A stretch of 33,236 nt of DNA from an uncultured Bacteroidota bacterium (GTDB lineage: Bacteria > Bacteroidota > Bacteroidia > Chitinophagales > Chitinophagaceae), in assembly GCA_902826165.1 (NCBI GenBank), contig CADEDV010000028.1:16994-50229 (forward strand), written 5' to 3'. Of the stretch, positions 16,560 to 24,399 are shown piece by piece. The stretch's first letter is position 1. Each line of letters begins with the position of its first letter. Position numbers and translations under genes: made by a program. The notes under the pieces were generated by a model, which was not told where the DNA came from, searched no databases, and was given only the letters and a program-made list of their open reading frames with translations.

Positions 16560-17165
16560 ATGGAGCTAATCAGAAACCTCCCGGACACAGAGCTGGTAGC
16601 GAACCTCCGGGTGGGTAAAAGCATGGATGAATCGATCAAAGCCATTTACAGGAACCACTTCGAGAGTCTCTGCTGGTATATCATGAACAACAGCGGCAGC
16701 AGGCAGGATGCGGAGGATGTGTTCCAGGAAGTGGTGCTGAGTTTTATTGACCTGGTACAAAAGGATAAGTTCAGGGGCGAATCAACGGTAAAGACCTTTT
16801 TATTTTCCCTGAACCGGCACACCTGGCTCAACGAACTGAAAAGGAGGGGCCGGGCCCTGGCAAGGGAAGAAAAATATGAAAGAGGCCAGGATAAAATGGA
16901 AATGGATGCCAGTCATTATATCGCCGACCGGGAAGGAAAAGCAGAGGTAACCCGGCTGGTAGGGGAGCTGGGAGAGACCTGCCGGAAGATATTGCTCCTG
17001 TTTTATTACGAGAGCCTGTCGATGCGGGAAATATTAGAAACACTGCATTATGAGAACGAACAGGTGGTACGGAATAAAAAATATAAATGCCTGAAACAAT
17101 TAGAACAAATGATCACTGAAAAACCATATTTGAAACAAAGCCTGAAAAACTTATTGCATGGATAA
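16560..17165 (+). CDS. ECF-subfamily RNA polymerase sigma factor
   Basis: This 201-aa protein has sigma-70 region 2 at about 25-95 (the ...RQDAEDVFQEVVLSFI helix, then TFLFSLNRHTWLNELKRR). Region 4 covers about 130-185, with the helix-turn-helix around SLSMREILETLHYENEQVVR. It recruits core RNA polymerase to a small set of promoters. Its last eight bases overlap the start of the membrane TPR gene, so the two are co-translated, the usual layout of a sigma factor and its regulator. A hairpin terminator follows that pair. The GGTTACA-N16-GTAC motif upstream recurs before nearby genes and is the best candidate for its own promoter. Region 4 has NEQVVRNKKYKCLKQL instead of the common VKTRLRRALKKL ending, so it is a divergent ECF member. 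Confidence 0.9.
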   Translation: MELIRNLPDTELVANLRVGKSMDESIKAIYRNHFESLCWYIMNNSGSRQDAEDVFQEVVLSFIDLVQKDKFRGESTVKTFLFSLNRHTWLNELKRRGRALAREEKYERGQDKMEMDASHYIADREGKAEVTRLVGELGETCRKILLLFYYESLSMREILETLHYENEQVVRNKKYKCLKQLEQMITEKPYLKQSLKNLLHG

Positions 17166-17925
17166 TTCTACACCCAATATGACCACCCTGCTCATCGATC
17201 ATATCGATGGCGTTTTACCGGCCACTGAAAAACAGCAGCTGGAAAAACAGTTGGCTGCAGATAGCATCGTTAAAGAGGAATGGGAAAACCTGCTGGGAAC
17301 CACCAAAGCAGTTAAATTATATGGCCTGCAACAAAAAATCGGAACTATTCACCGGGAAATGATGACCGAATTGCAGACCCCTGTAAGAACCATCAGCCCG
17401 GTAAGACGTATTGTTCGTTATAGTGTTGCTGTTGCCGCCAGTGTGTTACTGGTTGTTTTAGGTATCACCGGGTATAATTTTTATAAATTATCACCTGATA
17501 AAGTATTTGCCGATAACTATAGTTTTTATGAGTTAAGCAATACCCGTGGTGCCGGATCAGAAATGACGGCTGCAGAAAAAGCCTACCGGGAAAAGAATTA
17601 TAAAGAAGTAATAAGCATACATGATAAAAGGAGTGAAGCAGGACCGCAGACCGAATTCCTTGCCGGGTTATCAGCATTAGAACTGGATAATAACAGTAAG
17701 GCGATCACTTGTTTCAAAGAAGTGATTGAAATCAACCGGCAAACAAAGGATAAGCTGCTGAAAGACGAAGCAGAGTACTACCTCTCTCTCAGTTATATCC
17801 GTAACAGGGATTATGATTATGCACTTGAACTCATGAAAAAGATACAGGATGATCCGGGTCACCTGTACAATGAAAAAATAACCAGCAAGTTGATGCGCCA
17901 GGTCAAATTGTTGAAATGGCGTTAA
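17158..17925 (+). CDS. Membrane TPR protein, probable anti-sigma factor
   Basis: This 255-aa protein has an N-terminal segment of about 80 residues (IDHIDGVLPATEKQQLEKQL) that resembles the cytosolic part of Bacteroidota anti-sigma factors. One membrane helix lies at about 87-109, preceded by RRIVR, so the N-terminus should be inside. A C-terminal region of about 130-250 has TPR-like helices (AYREKNYKEVI, FLAGLSALELDNNSKAITCF, YYLSLSYIRNRDYDYALELM) facing the periplasm. The gene overlaps the sigma gene by eight bases. I infer that the N-terminus holds the sigma factor and the TPR domain receives a signal, perhaps from the exported TPR-CHAT protein. There is no zinc-finger HxxxCxxC motif. Function is inferred from context; the sequence alone shows only membrane topology and TPR character. 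Confidence 0.75.
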   Translation: MDNSTPNMTTLLIDHIDGVLPATEKQQLEKQLAADSIVKEEWENLLGTTKAVKLYGLQQKIGTIHREMMTELQTPVRTISPVRRIVRYSVAVAASVLLVVLGITGYNFYKLSPDKVFADNYSFYELSNTRGAGSEMTAAEKAYREKNYKEVISIHDKRSEAGPQTEFLAGLSALELDNNSKAITCFKEVIEINRQTKDKLLKDEAEYYLSLSYIRNRDYDYALELMKKIQDDPGHLYNEKITSKLMRQVKLLKWR

Positions 17926-17948
17926 TGGTTGAATGGTCACAGTTGGTA

Positions 17949-17977
17949 TCCTCCTGCAAAGCAGGAGGATTTTTTTT
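17949..17977 (+). terminator. Rho-independent terminator of the sigma/TPR operon
   Basis: A perfect nine-pair stem (TCCTCCTGC, AAA loop, GCAGGAGGA) is followed by eight Ts. It ends the sigma/TPR transcript and shows that the open frame running from 17916 into the next gene is not its true start. Confidence 0.92.
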
Positions 17978-17985
17978 GTTGAGCA

Positions 17986-18012
17986 GGTTACATGTTGTTC
18001 CGTGGTGTGTAC
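17986..18012 (+). promoter_or_regulatory. ECF-type promoter GGTTACA-N16-GTAC upstream of the DUF4382 gene
   Basis: GGTTACA (17986-17992), 16 bases, then GTAC (18009-18012). It ends 26 bases before the ATG at 18039 and begins nine bases after the sigma-operon terminator. It is identical in both boxes and spacing to the motif before the sigma gene. Confidence 0.55.
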
Positions 18013-18038
18013 TCATTCATGAAAACAAGTATTGTGAA

Positions 18039-18884
18039 ATGAAAAAGTTATTTATGAAAAACATGATCCGTTTGAGTGCTATGCTGCTGTTACTGGCAAC
18101 CGTTATCTTTTATTCCTGTCAAAAAGATATTTCAGGAACGAACCAGGTTGATATTAATAAACCGCATACCGTGGCTATTTACCTGACCGATGACCAGACA
18201 CCCATTTTTGACAGTGTATTTATTGACCTGCAACGATTGGAAGTTAAACTGGAAGATGATACTTTACCCAACGATGGCTGGGTGAGCCTGGATATCCGGG
18301 CTGGTGTTTATAATATCCTTCGCCTGCGCAATGGGATTGATACCTTATTCGGCACCGGTACTTTACCTAATGGCCGTGTGAAAAAGATCAGGCTGACACT
18401 GGGAACACAAAACAGTGTGATGAAAGATGGCCAGTCATTCCCGCTCCGTATCAAAGACGAGGACAGGCAGGTAACGGCCAACCTGGAGAGCAGCAATTTT
18501 GAGATCAGCAACGGGCAGGTATTGTTCTGGATAGATTTTGATGCCAGCCGTTCCATACAGGTTGATAACAGTGGTTCCGGGAACAATAATGGTTACCGTC
18601 TTAAGTCGCATATCAAAATATTTACAAGAAGTCATTCCGGAGAAATAGAAGGCAGGGTATTGCCAAGCGCAGCTGATGCAGTGGTAATGGCGATCAGCGG
18701 AACGGATACCACGATGGCCCGTCCTGATGATGATGACGGAGAGTTCAAGATCGTGGGCCTTACTGCCGGTACGTATAAAGTGTTCATAGATGGAAGAAAT
18801 AATTATAATGATACAACGATCAACAATGTGGTGGTGAGGAACCGTGAGGACACCCACTTGCCAACAATAACATTGCACCAATAA
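18039..18884 (+). CDS. DUF4382 lipoprotein with carboxypeptidase-regulatory-like C-terminus
   Basis: From the ATG at 18039 this is 281 aa. The open frame reaches back to 17916, but that segment crosses a terminator and would hide the signal peptide. The N-terminus is a lipoprotein signal with FYSC as lipobox. The region of about 40-200 matches DUF4382 (VAIYLTDDQTPIFDSVFIDLQRLEVKL; VKKIRLTLGTQNSV). The last 75 residues (GEIEGRVLPSAADAVVMAI ... GLTAGTYKVFIDG) form a carboxypeptidase-regulatory-like beta sandwich. The molecular role of DUF4382 is unknown. It has its own copy of the shared promoter motif and is followed by a terminator, so it is probably a single-gene unit in the same regulon as the sigma factor and the CHAT protein. 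Confidence 0.82.
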   Translation: MKKLFMKNMIRLSAMLLLLATVIFYSCQKDISGTNQVDINKPHTVAIYLTDDQTPIFDSVFIDLQRLEVKLEDDTLPNDGWVSLDIRAGVYNILRLRNGIDTLFGTGTLPNGRVKKIRLTLGTQNSVMKDGQSFPLRIKDEDRQVTANLESSNFEISNGQVLFWIDFDASRSIQVDNSGSGNNNGYRLKSHIKIFTRSHSGEIEGRVLPSAADAVVMAISGTDTTMARPDDDDGEFKIVGLTAGTYKVFIDGRNNYNDTTINNVVVRNREDTHLPTITLHQ

Positions 18885-18909
18885 TAGTGAGCTTACCTGT
18901 GGAGAACTA

Positions 18910-18942
18910 AGCCGGGCCTGGTCAGGTCCGGCTTCTCTTTTT
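18910..18942 (+). terminator. Terminator of the DUF4382 gene
   Basis: A stem of AGCCGG-G-CCTG with CAGG-T-CCGGCT (eleven pairs, one G-T) is followed by TCTCTTTTT. The stop codon of the convergent CHAT gene (18922-18924) lies inside the hairpin. There is no T run on the minus strand, so it is probably one-directional. Confidence 0.75.
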
Positions 18943-21729
18943 ATGCTTTATAAATAAATAGACGGTGGTCAGTACAATGATGCCTGCAGCGATCCACCAC
19001 CAGGCTTTTGGATGATTGTTGGGCTGGTAATCCCCGATAAATAATAGATGGGCCCAATAATTAGGTGTTTTGAAACGGGGATCTATGGTTTTACTTTTCA
19101 GCAGGTCCAGTTTGGCCCGTTGCAACGCCACATCTTTTGACAACCCATTATCGATATAATGATGGAGTTGCCGGGTGATAAATGCCGTTGTTTTATCTTC
19201 TGCTTTCCATAGCGATGTAATAATATTGGGGCAACCGGCATAGGCAAATGCCCTTGACAAACTCATCAGCCCTTCACCCTTCACTAATTGACCGGCCCCG
19301 GTTTCACAGGCACTCAGGATGATCAGTTGGGTGGAATCCAGGTTCATATCATAGATCTCCTGTGCATATAACCTGTACTCATCATTGACGGGATAAAATG
19401 CAATATAGGAGCGGAGAGGTAGTTCATTATTTACAGCAGCATGCGTGGCGAGGTGAATGATACCATTGTGATTGGCTGTTTTTAAAAAATTGGCTTTGGT
19501 AGCATTGCTGTCTGTAAAAATTGCACCCGGCAACTGGCTCACTTCTTCTTTGGAGGCGGGCAGTTTAGTGAAGGAAAAACCCGCTGAGTCTTCATAGCCT
19601 TCGTTTGTAAATGGTGCAAAGGCCAGGGTGCCATTTAATTTTTCTGTTGCTGTTTTAGGCTTTCTCAGCAGGGCGGTTGAATATTGGTATTGTACAGCAA
19701 ATTTCTCCAGCAGGTAATTACCTTGTTCATCCTGCAGGGCTTCGAAAGGAAGATAGTTCAGTTCATCATCCGGGATAATGATCAGCCGCTTTGAAGCAGC
19801 CAGTTGTTGTTCAACAGGCTTTAAAAGGATAGTATATAAAGCCGCTGCTTCGGACTGTCCTTCAAAACGCTTCAACCCGTCAACGGTATGGAGAGTTGTT
19901 TTGTATCCCGCCAGTTGTTTATAAAAATCTTCTGTTACCGGGCCCCGGTTATAATTGATACCAGTTGCTGAGATCAGCAGTACCAGTATCTCTTTTTCTG
20001 ATAAATGATAGGATAATAAGGTTGTGTTATCATCCAGCAGTTCCCGGAGTTCTTTTACAGAAGGGATGCGTTCAGCAGCCTGCTTATCCCGGTAAACAGG
20101 ATCAGCATTGATTTGTTCCTGAATTTTTCCTAATTGAATTTCATCATCCCGGATGGCGGCGTTGATCCCGGCCAGTTGAACACTGTCTGTTACGTTGGCT
20201 GCTTTCAGGCTCATACGGGTGATAGATGTTTTCAGGGAAGCTTCCTGCCTGGTCAGGTCATTACCGGCGTCTTTGAGTTTATTTTCCTGTACATTCAGCG
20301 AAAGGATCGACGCTTTGTTCCGCTGATCAAAAAAATAAGCTTCTTCCAGGAATTGCTTTTCGCCTGTAAGTTCATGCAGCAGCAGGCTGATATCAATAGG
20401 TTTACTGTGGGCTGTGTATTTTATTTTATTCAGGAAAAGACGGGCTTCGTCAGAGTCATAAGTTCTTTCTACAAAATCAGCCAGTTTAAATGCTGCCCGG
20501 TAGGCATCCAGCGAAGCTTTGAGCTGGAGGATGTTCTTTTCCCGCTGGTAAAAGAAAACAAAAGCATCCGCTTTGGCGGTTAAAGCATTGAAGAGGTTGA
20601 TATAGGAAAATACCCCGCTGAATTGTTCAGGGTTTTTATAAATATCTCTTTCATTAAAGTCGTTGACGAACTGGATAACCGACAGCTGGTATTGCTCCAG
20701 AGCTTCCGTAAACTTATCTTTTTGAATGGCCAGGTCTCCAAGGTGTTTCAGTGCCAGGCCAGCCTGGATATTCTTGCGGCCAAGGTTCCATTTTTTATTT
20801 TCTGCCAGTACTTGCAGGTAATAATGCCGGGCTGAATCAATTTCGTTCACACTTTCCCAGGCCTGCCCGATGTCATTCAGTAACCGTACGATCTTGTTAT
20901 TGCTATACCGTACCTGTTTAAAAAAATGGATGGCTTTACGGCCGGCTCCCAGTGTCAGGTTGATCGTTCCTAAATTATGAAGGATATCATTTTTATTAAT
21001 GTCTTCCTTTAACAGTTGCTGGTAAATGCTATTGGCATCATCATATTTTTCCAGTTTGGTTAAGGTGGCTGCCAGGTTGATCTCGTAATTAGCCCGTAGT
21101 CCTTCGGAGGAGGAATGAGGTGCACCCAGCAGGGCAATGGCTTTTTCAAAGTAGTTTTTTGCCTGGTTGTAATTACCCGTTTCAAAATACATAGCTCCCA
21201 GTGTATTGTAGAGCCGGTTGGTTCCATCCAGCGGCATGGAATAGCGGGAAGCTATTTCTTCTGCTTTTTTATAATTGATCAGGGCAGAATCAAACTGATT
21301 ACTGCTGTACTGGATGCCACCAAGAAATATATAGGGTTTGAATAAAAAGGAATCTGGTAGTGCGGGAAGTTTGCTTTTAAGTGAAATGGCTTTTGCATAG
21401 TTCTTTTTAGCTGATTCGGTGCTGTCAAAATAATGTTCCAGTTCGCCAATCTTATAATAGCAATGAAAAGCAAGGGAATCATTAAAGGCCTTTTCTACTG
21501 CCGGCAGCACGGCTTTAAAGCTTTTTAGTGCCTGCTGGTTCAGAGCTGCTTCTTTCCTTCCTGTTTCGTCTGTATAATCGGGAAGTGAAGAGAGCTGGCC
21601 GGCTTTATGATAAATAAGGTCAGCCGCAGCATATTCTTCCCGGTATGAAGGGTTGGGCTGAGACTTTTGTTGGGAAAAAGCAAGCAAGAGAAGAAAGGCC
21701 AGTAAAATTGATAAAATGATCCTGTTCAT
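18922..21729 (-). CDS. Exported TPR-CHAT caspase-like protein with C-terminal membrane anchor
   Basis: From the ATG at 21729 this is 935 aa; a TTG three codons upstream is less likely. The parts in order are a signal peptide (first 21 residues), a long array of TPR-like helix pairs (about 65-440, e.g. YNTLGAMYFETGNYNQAKNYFEKA), a helical linker with coiled-coil character (about 455-570), and a CHAT domain (about 600-905). The CHAT catalytic pair is present: His763 in HLATHAAV and Cys808 in LSACETGAG. A membrane helix (WWWIAAGIIVLTTVYLFI) and a basic tail end the chain. CHAT domains are caspase/separase-like cysteine peptidases. The signal peptide plus positive tail places TPR and CHAT in the periplasm, unlike cytosolic CHAT effectors. 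It follows a lipoprotein gene by 41 bases, so the two form one unit with the shared promoter motif. Confidence 0.88.
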   Translation of the reverse strand: MNRIILSILLAFLLLLAFSQQKSQPNPSYREEYAAADLIYHKAGQLSSLPDYTDETGRKEAALNQQALKSFKAVLPAVEKAFNDSLAFHCYYKIGELEHYFDSTESAKKNYAKAISLKSKLPALPDSFLFKPYIFLGGIQYSSNQFDSALINYKKAEEIASRYSMPLDGTNRLYNTLGAMYFETGNYNQAKNYFEKAIALLGAPHSSSEGLRANYEINLAATLTKLEKYDDANSIYQQLLKEDINKNDILHNLGTINLTLGAGRKAIHFFKQVRYSNNKIVRLLNDIGQAWESVNEIDSARHYYLQVLAENKKWNLGRKNIQAGLALKHLGDLAIQKDKFTEALEQYQLSVIQFVNDFNERDIYKNPEQFSGVFSYINLFNALTAKADAFVFFYQREKNILQLKASLDAYRAAFKLADFVERTYDSDEARLFLNKIKYTAHSKPIDISLLLHELTGEKQFLEEAYFFDQRNKASILSLNVQENKLKDAGNDLTRQEASLKTSITRMSLKAANVTDSVQLAGINAAIRDDEIQLGKIQEQINADPVYRDKQAAERIPSVKELRELLDDNTTLLSYHLSEKEILVLLISATGINYNRGPVTEDFYKQLAGYKTTLHTVDGLKRFEGQSEAAALYTILLKPVEQQLAASKRLIIIPDDELNYLPFEALQDEQGNYLLEKFAVQYQYSTALLRKPKTATEKLNGTLAFAPFTNEGYEDSAGFSFTKLPASKEEVSQLPGAIFTDSNATKANFLKTANHNGIIHLATHAAVNNELPLRSYIAFYPVNDEYRLYAQEIYDMNLDSTQLIILSACETGAGQLVKGEGLMSLSRAFAYAGCPNIITSLWKAEDKTTAFITRQLHHYIDNGLSKDVALQRAKLDLLKSKTIDPRFKTPNYWAHLLFIGDYQPNNHPKAWWWIAAGIIVLTTVYLFIKHKKRSRT

Positions 21730-21770
21730 GATAAGCAATACTGCTCATCAAATTTAGCAGAACTAACTGA

Positions 21771-22553
21771 TTACTGGTTTACAATTATGACACATGGTGG
21801 TCTTGGTTTGGCCACACGGCCAAAGTCGCCACCTCTTAAAAAGACGCCTTGTGAAGTACGTTCATTCAGGATGTCCCATACATATTGCGGTACATCGTTG
21901 ATCGTGTTGTACCAGTATAAAAGCACTTTCAGTTTATTTTCTGATTTACCGCTGGCATCGTTGATCCGGTATTTGATCTCAAAAGTTTCCTGGGCGTCAT
22001 TGCGGGGTGGGAAGCCAAATACGCCGTTACGGATTGTCTCTTTCAGGTTGATCTTGCCATTATCGGTTCTAACAGAGCAGCCGCTGCTGTTGGCCAGGTT
22101 GCCTTCATCAAATAGAGAGCCACTAAGCGGCAAAACCCGGTTCTCATCGGCATTGTAAATAGGAAATGCAATGGAATCATTGGCGGAGAGATAATAGAAA
22201 TGGTCTTTGAAAGTGATGCCTGATAAAACCACTTTAGTCTCAGTAACTATACCATCAGGGGCAGTATGTGTAATGCGATAACGAAGCCCGGTCTCACTTT
22301 TTGATACATTAATAGCGCCGGTGTTTTCATCTATCTCTATTCCTTCGGGGAAACCATCATAAGTACCGGCTCTTTTTTGAAGCGGCTCCACAATATAATC
22401 CGTAGCCTGTGCCCGCATATAAATGATCGAGTCGCCGTAGCTAAGGGTATAAGGGCCGGTCGGCTCACCTACACCAGCTTTGGGGTCGCAGGATATAAAA
22501 AGCAGTACAGCCAGTAATGCCGGGATAAAAGGGAGGATACCTCTATTTCTCAT
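21771..22553 (-). CDS. Hypothetical lipoprotein upstream of the CHAT gene
   Basis: This 260-aa protein has a lipoprotein signal peptide with FISC as lipobox. The mature part is beta-rich and I do not recognise a family. The segment FPEGIEIDENTGAINVSKSE recalls the cadherin- or putative-Ig-like pattern in which a gly-ile-asn strand describes a fold repeat (PxGIxIDxxTGxI). It ends with a proline-rich VAKPRPPCVIIVNQ. It is the first gene of a two-gene unit with the CHAT protein and carries the shared promoter motif. A partner, substrate or surface sensor for the CHAT protein is possible by position only. Confidence 0.7.
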   Translation of the reverse strand: MRNRGILPFIPALLAVLLFISCDPKAGVGEPTGPYTLSYGDSIIYMRAQATDYIVEPLQKRAGTYDGFPEGIEIDENTGAINVSKSETGLRYRITHTAPDGIVTETKVVLSGITFKDHFYYLSANDSIAFPIYNADENRVLPLSGSLFDEGNLANSSGCSVRTDNGKINLKETIRNGVFGFPPRNDAQETFEIKYRINDASGKSENKLKVLLYWYNTINDVPQYVWDILNERTSQGVFLRGGDFGRVAKPRPPCVIIVNQ

Positions 22554-22570
22554 ATAGGCCTTTTTTGTGT

Positions 22571-22597
22571 GTAACCCCGGGAAGCTGTCTTGTAACC
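22571..22597 (-). promoter_or_regulatory. ECF-type promoter GGTTACA-N16-TTAC upstream of the lipoprotein-CHAT unit
   Basis: On the minus strand GGTTACA (22597-22591), 16 bases, then TTAC (22574-22571). It ends 17 bases before the ATG at 22553, the same distance as in the sigma gene. A second GGTTACA overlaps the TTAC box at 22576-22570. One base differs from the GTAC seen in the other two copies. Confidence 0.5.
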
Positions 22598-22674
22598 GGG
22601 TAGGGGTAACTTTTTTCCGGGAAATTAAAGTTACAACATTTATTATGCCAGGCTGCTTGATTTAAATCAGCTTG

Positions 22675-22703
22675 TTTTGCATCCGGAGAAACGGCAACTT
22701 TGC
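22675..22703 (+). promoter_or_regulatory. Possible housekeeping promoter of the dehydrogenase gene
   Basis: TTTTG (22675-22679) and CAACTTTG (22696-22703, seven of eight to TAnnTTTG) lie 16 bases apart and end 25 bases before the ATG at 22729. The spacing is a little shorter than usual for Bacteroidota promoters. Confidence 0.35.
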
Positions 22704-22728
22704 GGCCATAACTAACGAGTAAGGCTAT

Positions 22729-23931
22729 ATGACAAGAATCGGACTTATACGGGAAGGGAAGATACCCGCAGATAACCGGGTGGCATTGACACCAGCCCAA
22801 TGCAAATGGGTGCATAAGAATTCAGACCAGGTAAAAATTGTGGCCCAGTCATCTTCCCATCGCTGCTTCAGCGACAGGGAATACATATCCGCAGGAGTGG
22901 AAGTAAAAGAAGATATCTCTGACTGTGATATATTATTAGGTATAAAAGAAGTGCCGGTTGACCAGCTGATGGACAATAAAACTTATTTATTCTTCTCGCA
23001 TACAAAGAAAAAACAACCTCATAATCAAAAACTTATGAGGCATATATTGAATAAAAAAATACGATTGATCGATTACGAATGTTTGGAGCATGAAGACGGC
23101 CAGCGGATAATCGGATTTGGCTTTTTTGCCGGTGTGGTGGGTGCTCATAACGGGATGATGGCTTATGGAAATCGTACCGGCCTTTTTAAATTAGACAGGG
23201 TTTATAAACAGCGTAGCTTCAGAGAATTGATTCATAATTATTTTGGCCTAAGGTTGCCGAATGTGAAAATTGCGATAACCGGATCAGGCCGGGTGGCGCA
23301 TGGTATTTTAGAGATTATGAACCTGATGGGTATTCATGAAGTGGAGCCGGATGACTACCTTAAACGTCGATTTTCTTATCCCGTTTACACCCAGTTAAAG
23401 GGGGCTGACCTGTACCGGAATAAGACAACTGGTGGTTATAATCGCCAGGAATTTCACGACCACCCGGAATTGTATGACTGTACATTCCTGCCCTATACTG
23501 CCCAGACCGACATATTAATGAATGGGGTGTACTGGGACAAAGCGGTACCCCGTTTGTTTGAAAAGGCAGATGCTCTTTCTGATAATTTTATCATCCAGAC
23601 TATCTCTGACATTACCGATGACGCAAACGGTTCTGTGCCTATTAACCTCGGAGATCAGACCATTGAGGATCCGATCTATGGTGTTGATAAGAAAACCCAG
23701 GAAAAAACAGCCCCTTATCTGGCAACTTCTATTGATATCATGGCCGTAGGCAATCTTCCGAATGAATTGCCAAGGGATGCATCCCGCTATTTTGGGGAGC
23801 AGCTTATTAAGCATGTGCTGGAAGACCTGGTAGGAAACGGATCCGCAATTATTGACCGGGCTACCATGGCAAAAGACGGCGATCTTACATCTAACTATGA
23901 ATATCTCCGCGAATATGTATCTGGAAGCTAA
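22729..23931 (+). CDS. Saccharopine dehydrogenase (Lys1)-like / AlaDH-PNT family oxidoreductase
   Basis: This 400-aa enzyme has an AlaDH/PNT N-terminal domain (MTRIGLIREGKIPADNRVALTP). Lys73 in GIKEVP and His91 in FFSHTKK correspond in context to the catalytic Lys-His pair of yeast Lys1. The following CLEHEDGQRIIGFGFFAG also matches Lys1-type enzymes better than alanine dehydrogenase. The Rossmann nucleotide motif is GSGRVAHG at 185-192. Lys1 makes or cleaves saccharopine with NAD. In this phylum the true substrate is not established, so alanine-dehydrogenase-like or another amino-acid dehydrogenase role remains possible. There is no signal peptide, so it is cytosolic. It is a single-gene unit ended by a strong hairpin. 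Confidence 0.78.
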   Translation: MTRIGLIREGKIPADNRVALTPAQCKWVHKNSDQVKIVAQSSSHRCFSDREYISAGVEVKEDISDCDILLGIKEVPVDQLMDNKTYLFFSHTKKKQPHNQKLMRHILNKKIRLIDYECLEHEDGQRIIGFGFFAGVVGAHNGMMAYGNRTGLFKLDRVYKQRSFRELIHNYFGLRLPNVKIAITGSGRVAHGILEIMNLMGIHEVEPDDYLKRRFSYPVYTQLKGADLYRNKTTGGYNRQEFHDHPELYDCTFLPYTAQTDILMNGVYWDKAVPRLFEKADALSDNFIIQTISDITDDANGSVPINLGDQTIEDPIYGVDKKTQEKTAPYLATSIDIMAVGNLPNELPRDASRYFGEQLIKHVLEDLVGNGSAIIDRATMAKDGDLTSNYEYLREYVSGS

Positions 23932-23934
23932 TGG

Positions 23935-23966
23935 CATAAAAGCAGTTCTGGCGAACTGCTTTTATG
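23935..23966. terminator. Bidirectional terminator between convergent genes
   Basis: A perfect 14-pair stem (CATAAAAGCAGTTC / GAACTGCTTTTATG) with a four-base loop. The stem gives A-rich and T-rich flanks on both strands, so it can end the dehydrogenase gene (+) and the lipoprotein gene at 23977 (-). Confidence 0.85.
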
Positions 23967-23976
23967 TGAAAATAAC

Positions 23977-24399
23977 TCAGGGAAGGTTGATGATCCCCAG
24001 GTCAGTATTTGACTGAGTGTTCACCCTGATGTCGCTGATGACGATTGCTCTTTCTTTATCATTAGTTTGGGTTTCACCAGCAAGGCGGTATGTGATTTTC
24101 ATATTGTAAATCCCGGCTGGCAATTCCCCGGCTTTTAAATCTCCTTTTTGTTCAGCAATGCCGCTGGCAATGATGGTACGATCGTAATAAATAATGAAAG
24201 TGGCAGATGCGGGCGCCGGAAAAAGTTTGCCACTGACAGAGCCTGTAAACGGTGCAGGTCCCCTGTCTGTATTATCCCCCGTAAGAGTTGTTTGGTTGAT
24301 GATAGCTTTTTCTGCAACCGTTTTGTCTTTTGAGCAACTGGTAAATGATATTACTGCAAGGGTTGAAGCAAGCAGGCAGGTTAATACTGTGTTTTTCAT
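23977..24399 (-). CDS. Small lipoprotein, beta-sandwich type
   Basis: This 140-aa protein has a lipoprotein signal peptide ending FTSC. The mature part has a single beta-sandwich-like region: GSVSGKLFPAPASATFIIYY, then LKAGELPAGIYNMKITY. It resembles the carboxypeptidase-regulatory-like fold at the end of the DUF4382 protein at 18039. No catalytic motif is visible and the function is unknown. It lies 147 bases downstream of trmN6 and probably has its own promoter, though none is clear. Confidence 0.7.
   Translation of the reverse strand: MKNTVLTCLLASTLAVISFTSCSKDKTVAEKAIINQTTLTGDNTDRGPAPFTGSVSGKLFPAPASATFIIYYDRTIIASGIAEQKGDLKAGELPAGIYNMKITYRLAGETQTNDKERAIVISDIRVNTQSNTDLGIINLP

Noticed and set aside
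17916-18038. N-terminal extension of the DUF4382 gene
   Set aside because: It would run through a perfect terminator hairpin and leave the lipoprotein signal internal.
20134-20583. A 149-aa open frame opposite the CHAT gene
   Set aside because: The opposite strand encodes a continuous TPR-CHAT protein; the frame has no family features.
18922-21729. The CHAT protein as part of a type III-E CRISPR system
   Set aside because: No cas gene or repeat array is present, and the protein has an export signal and membrane anchor.
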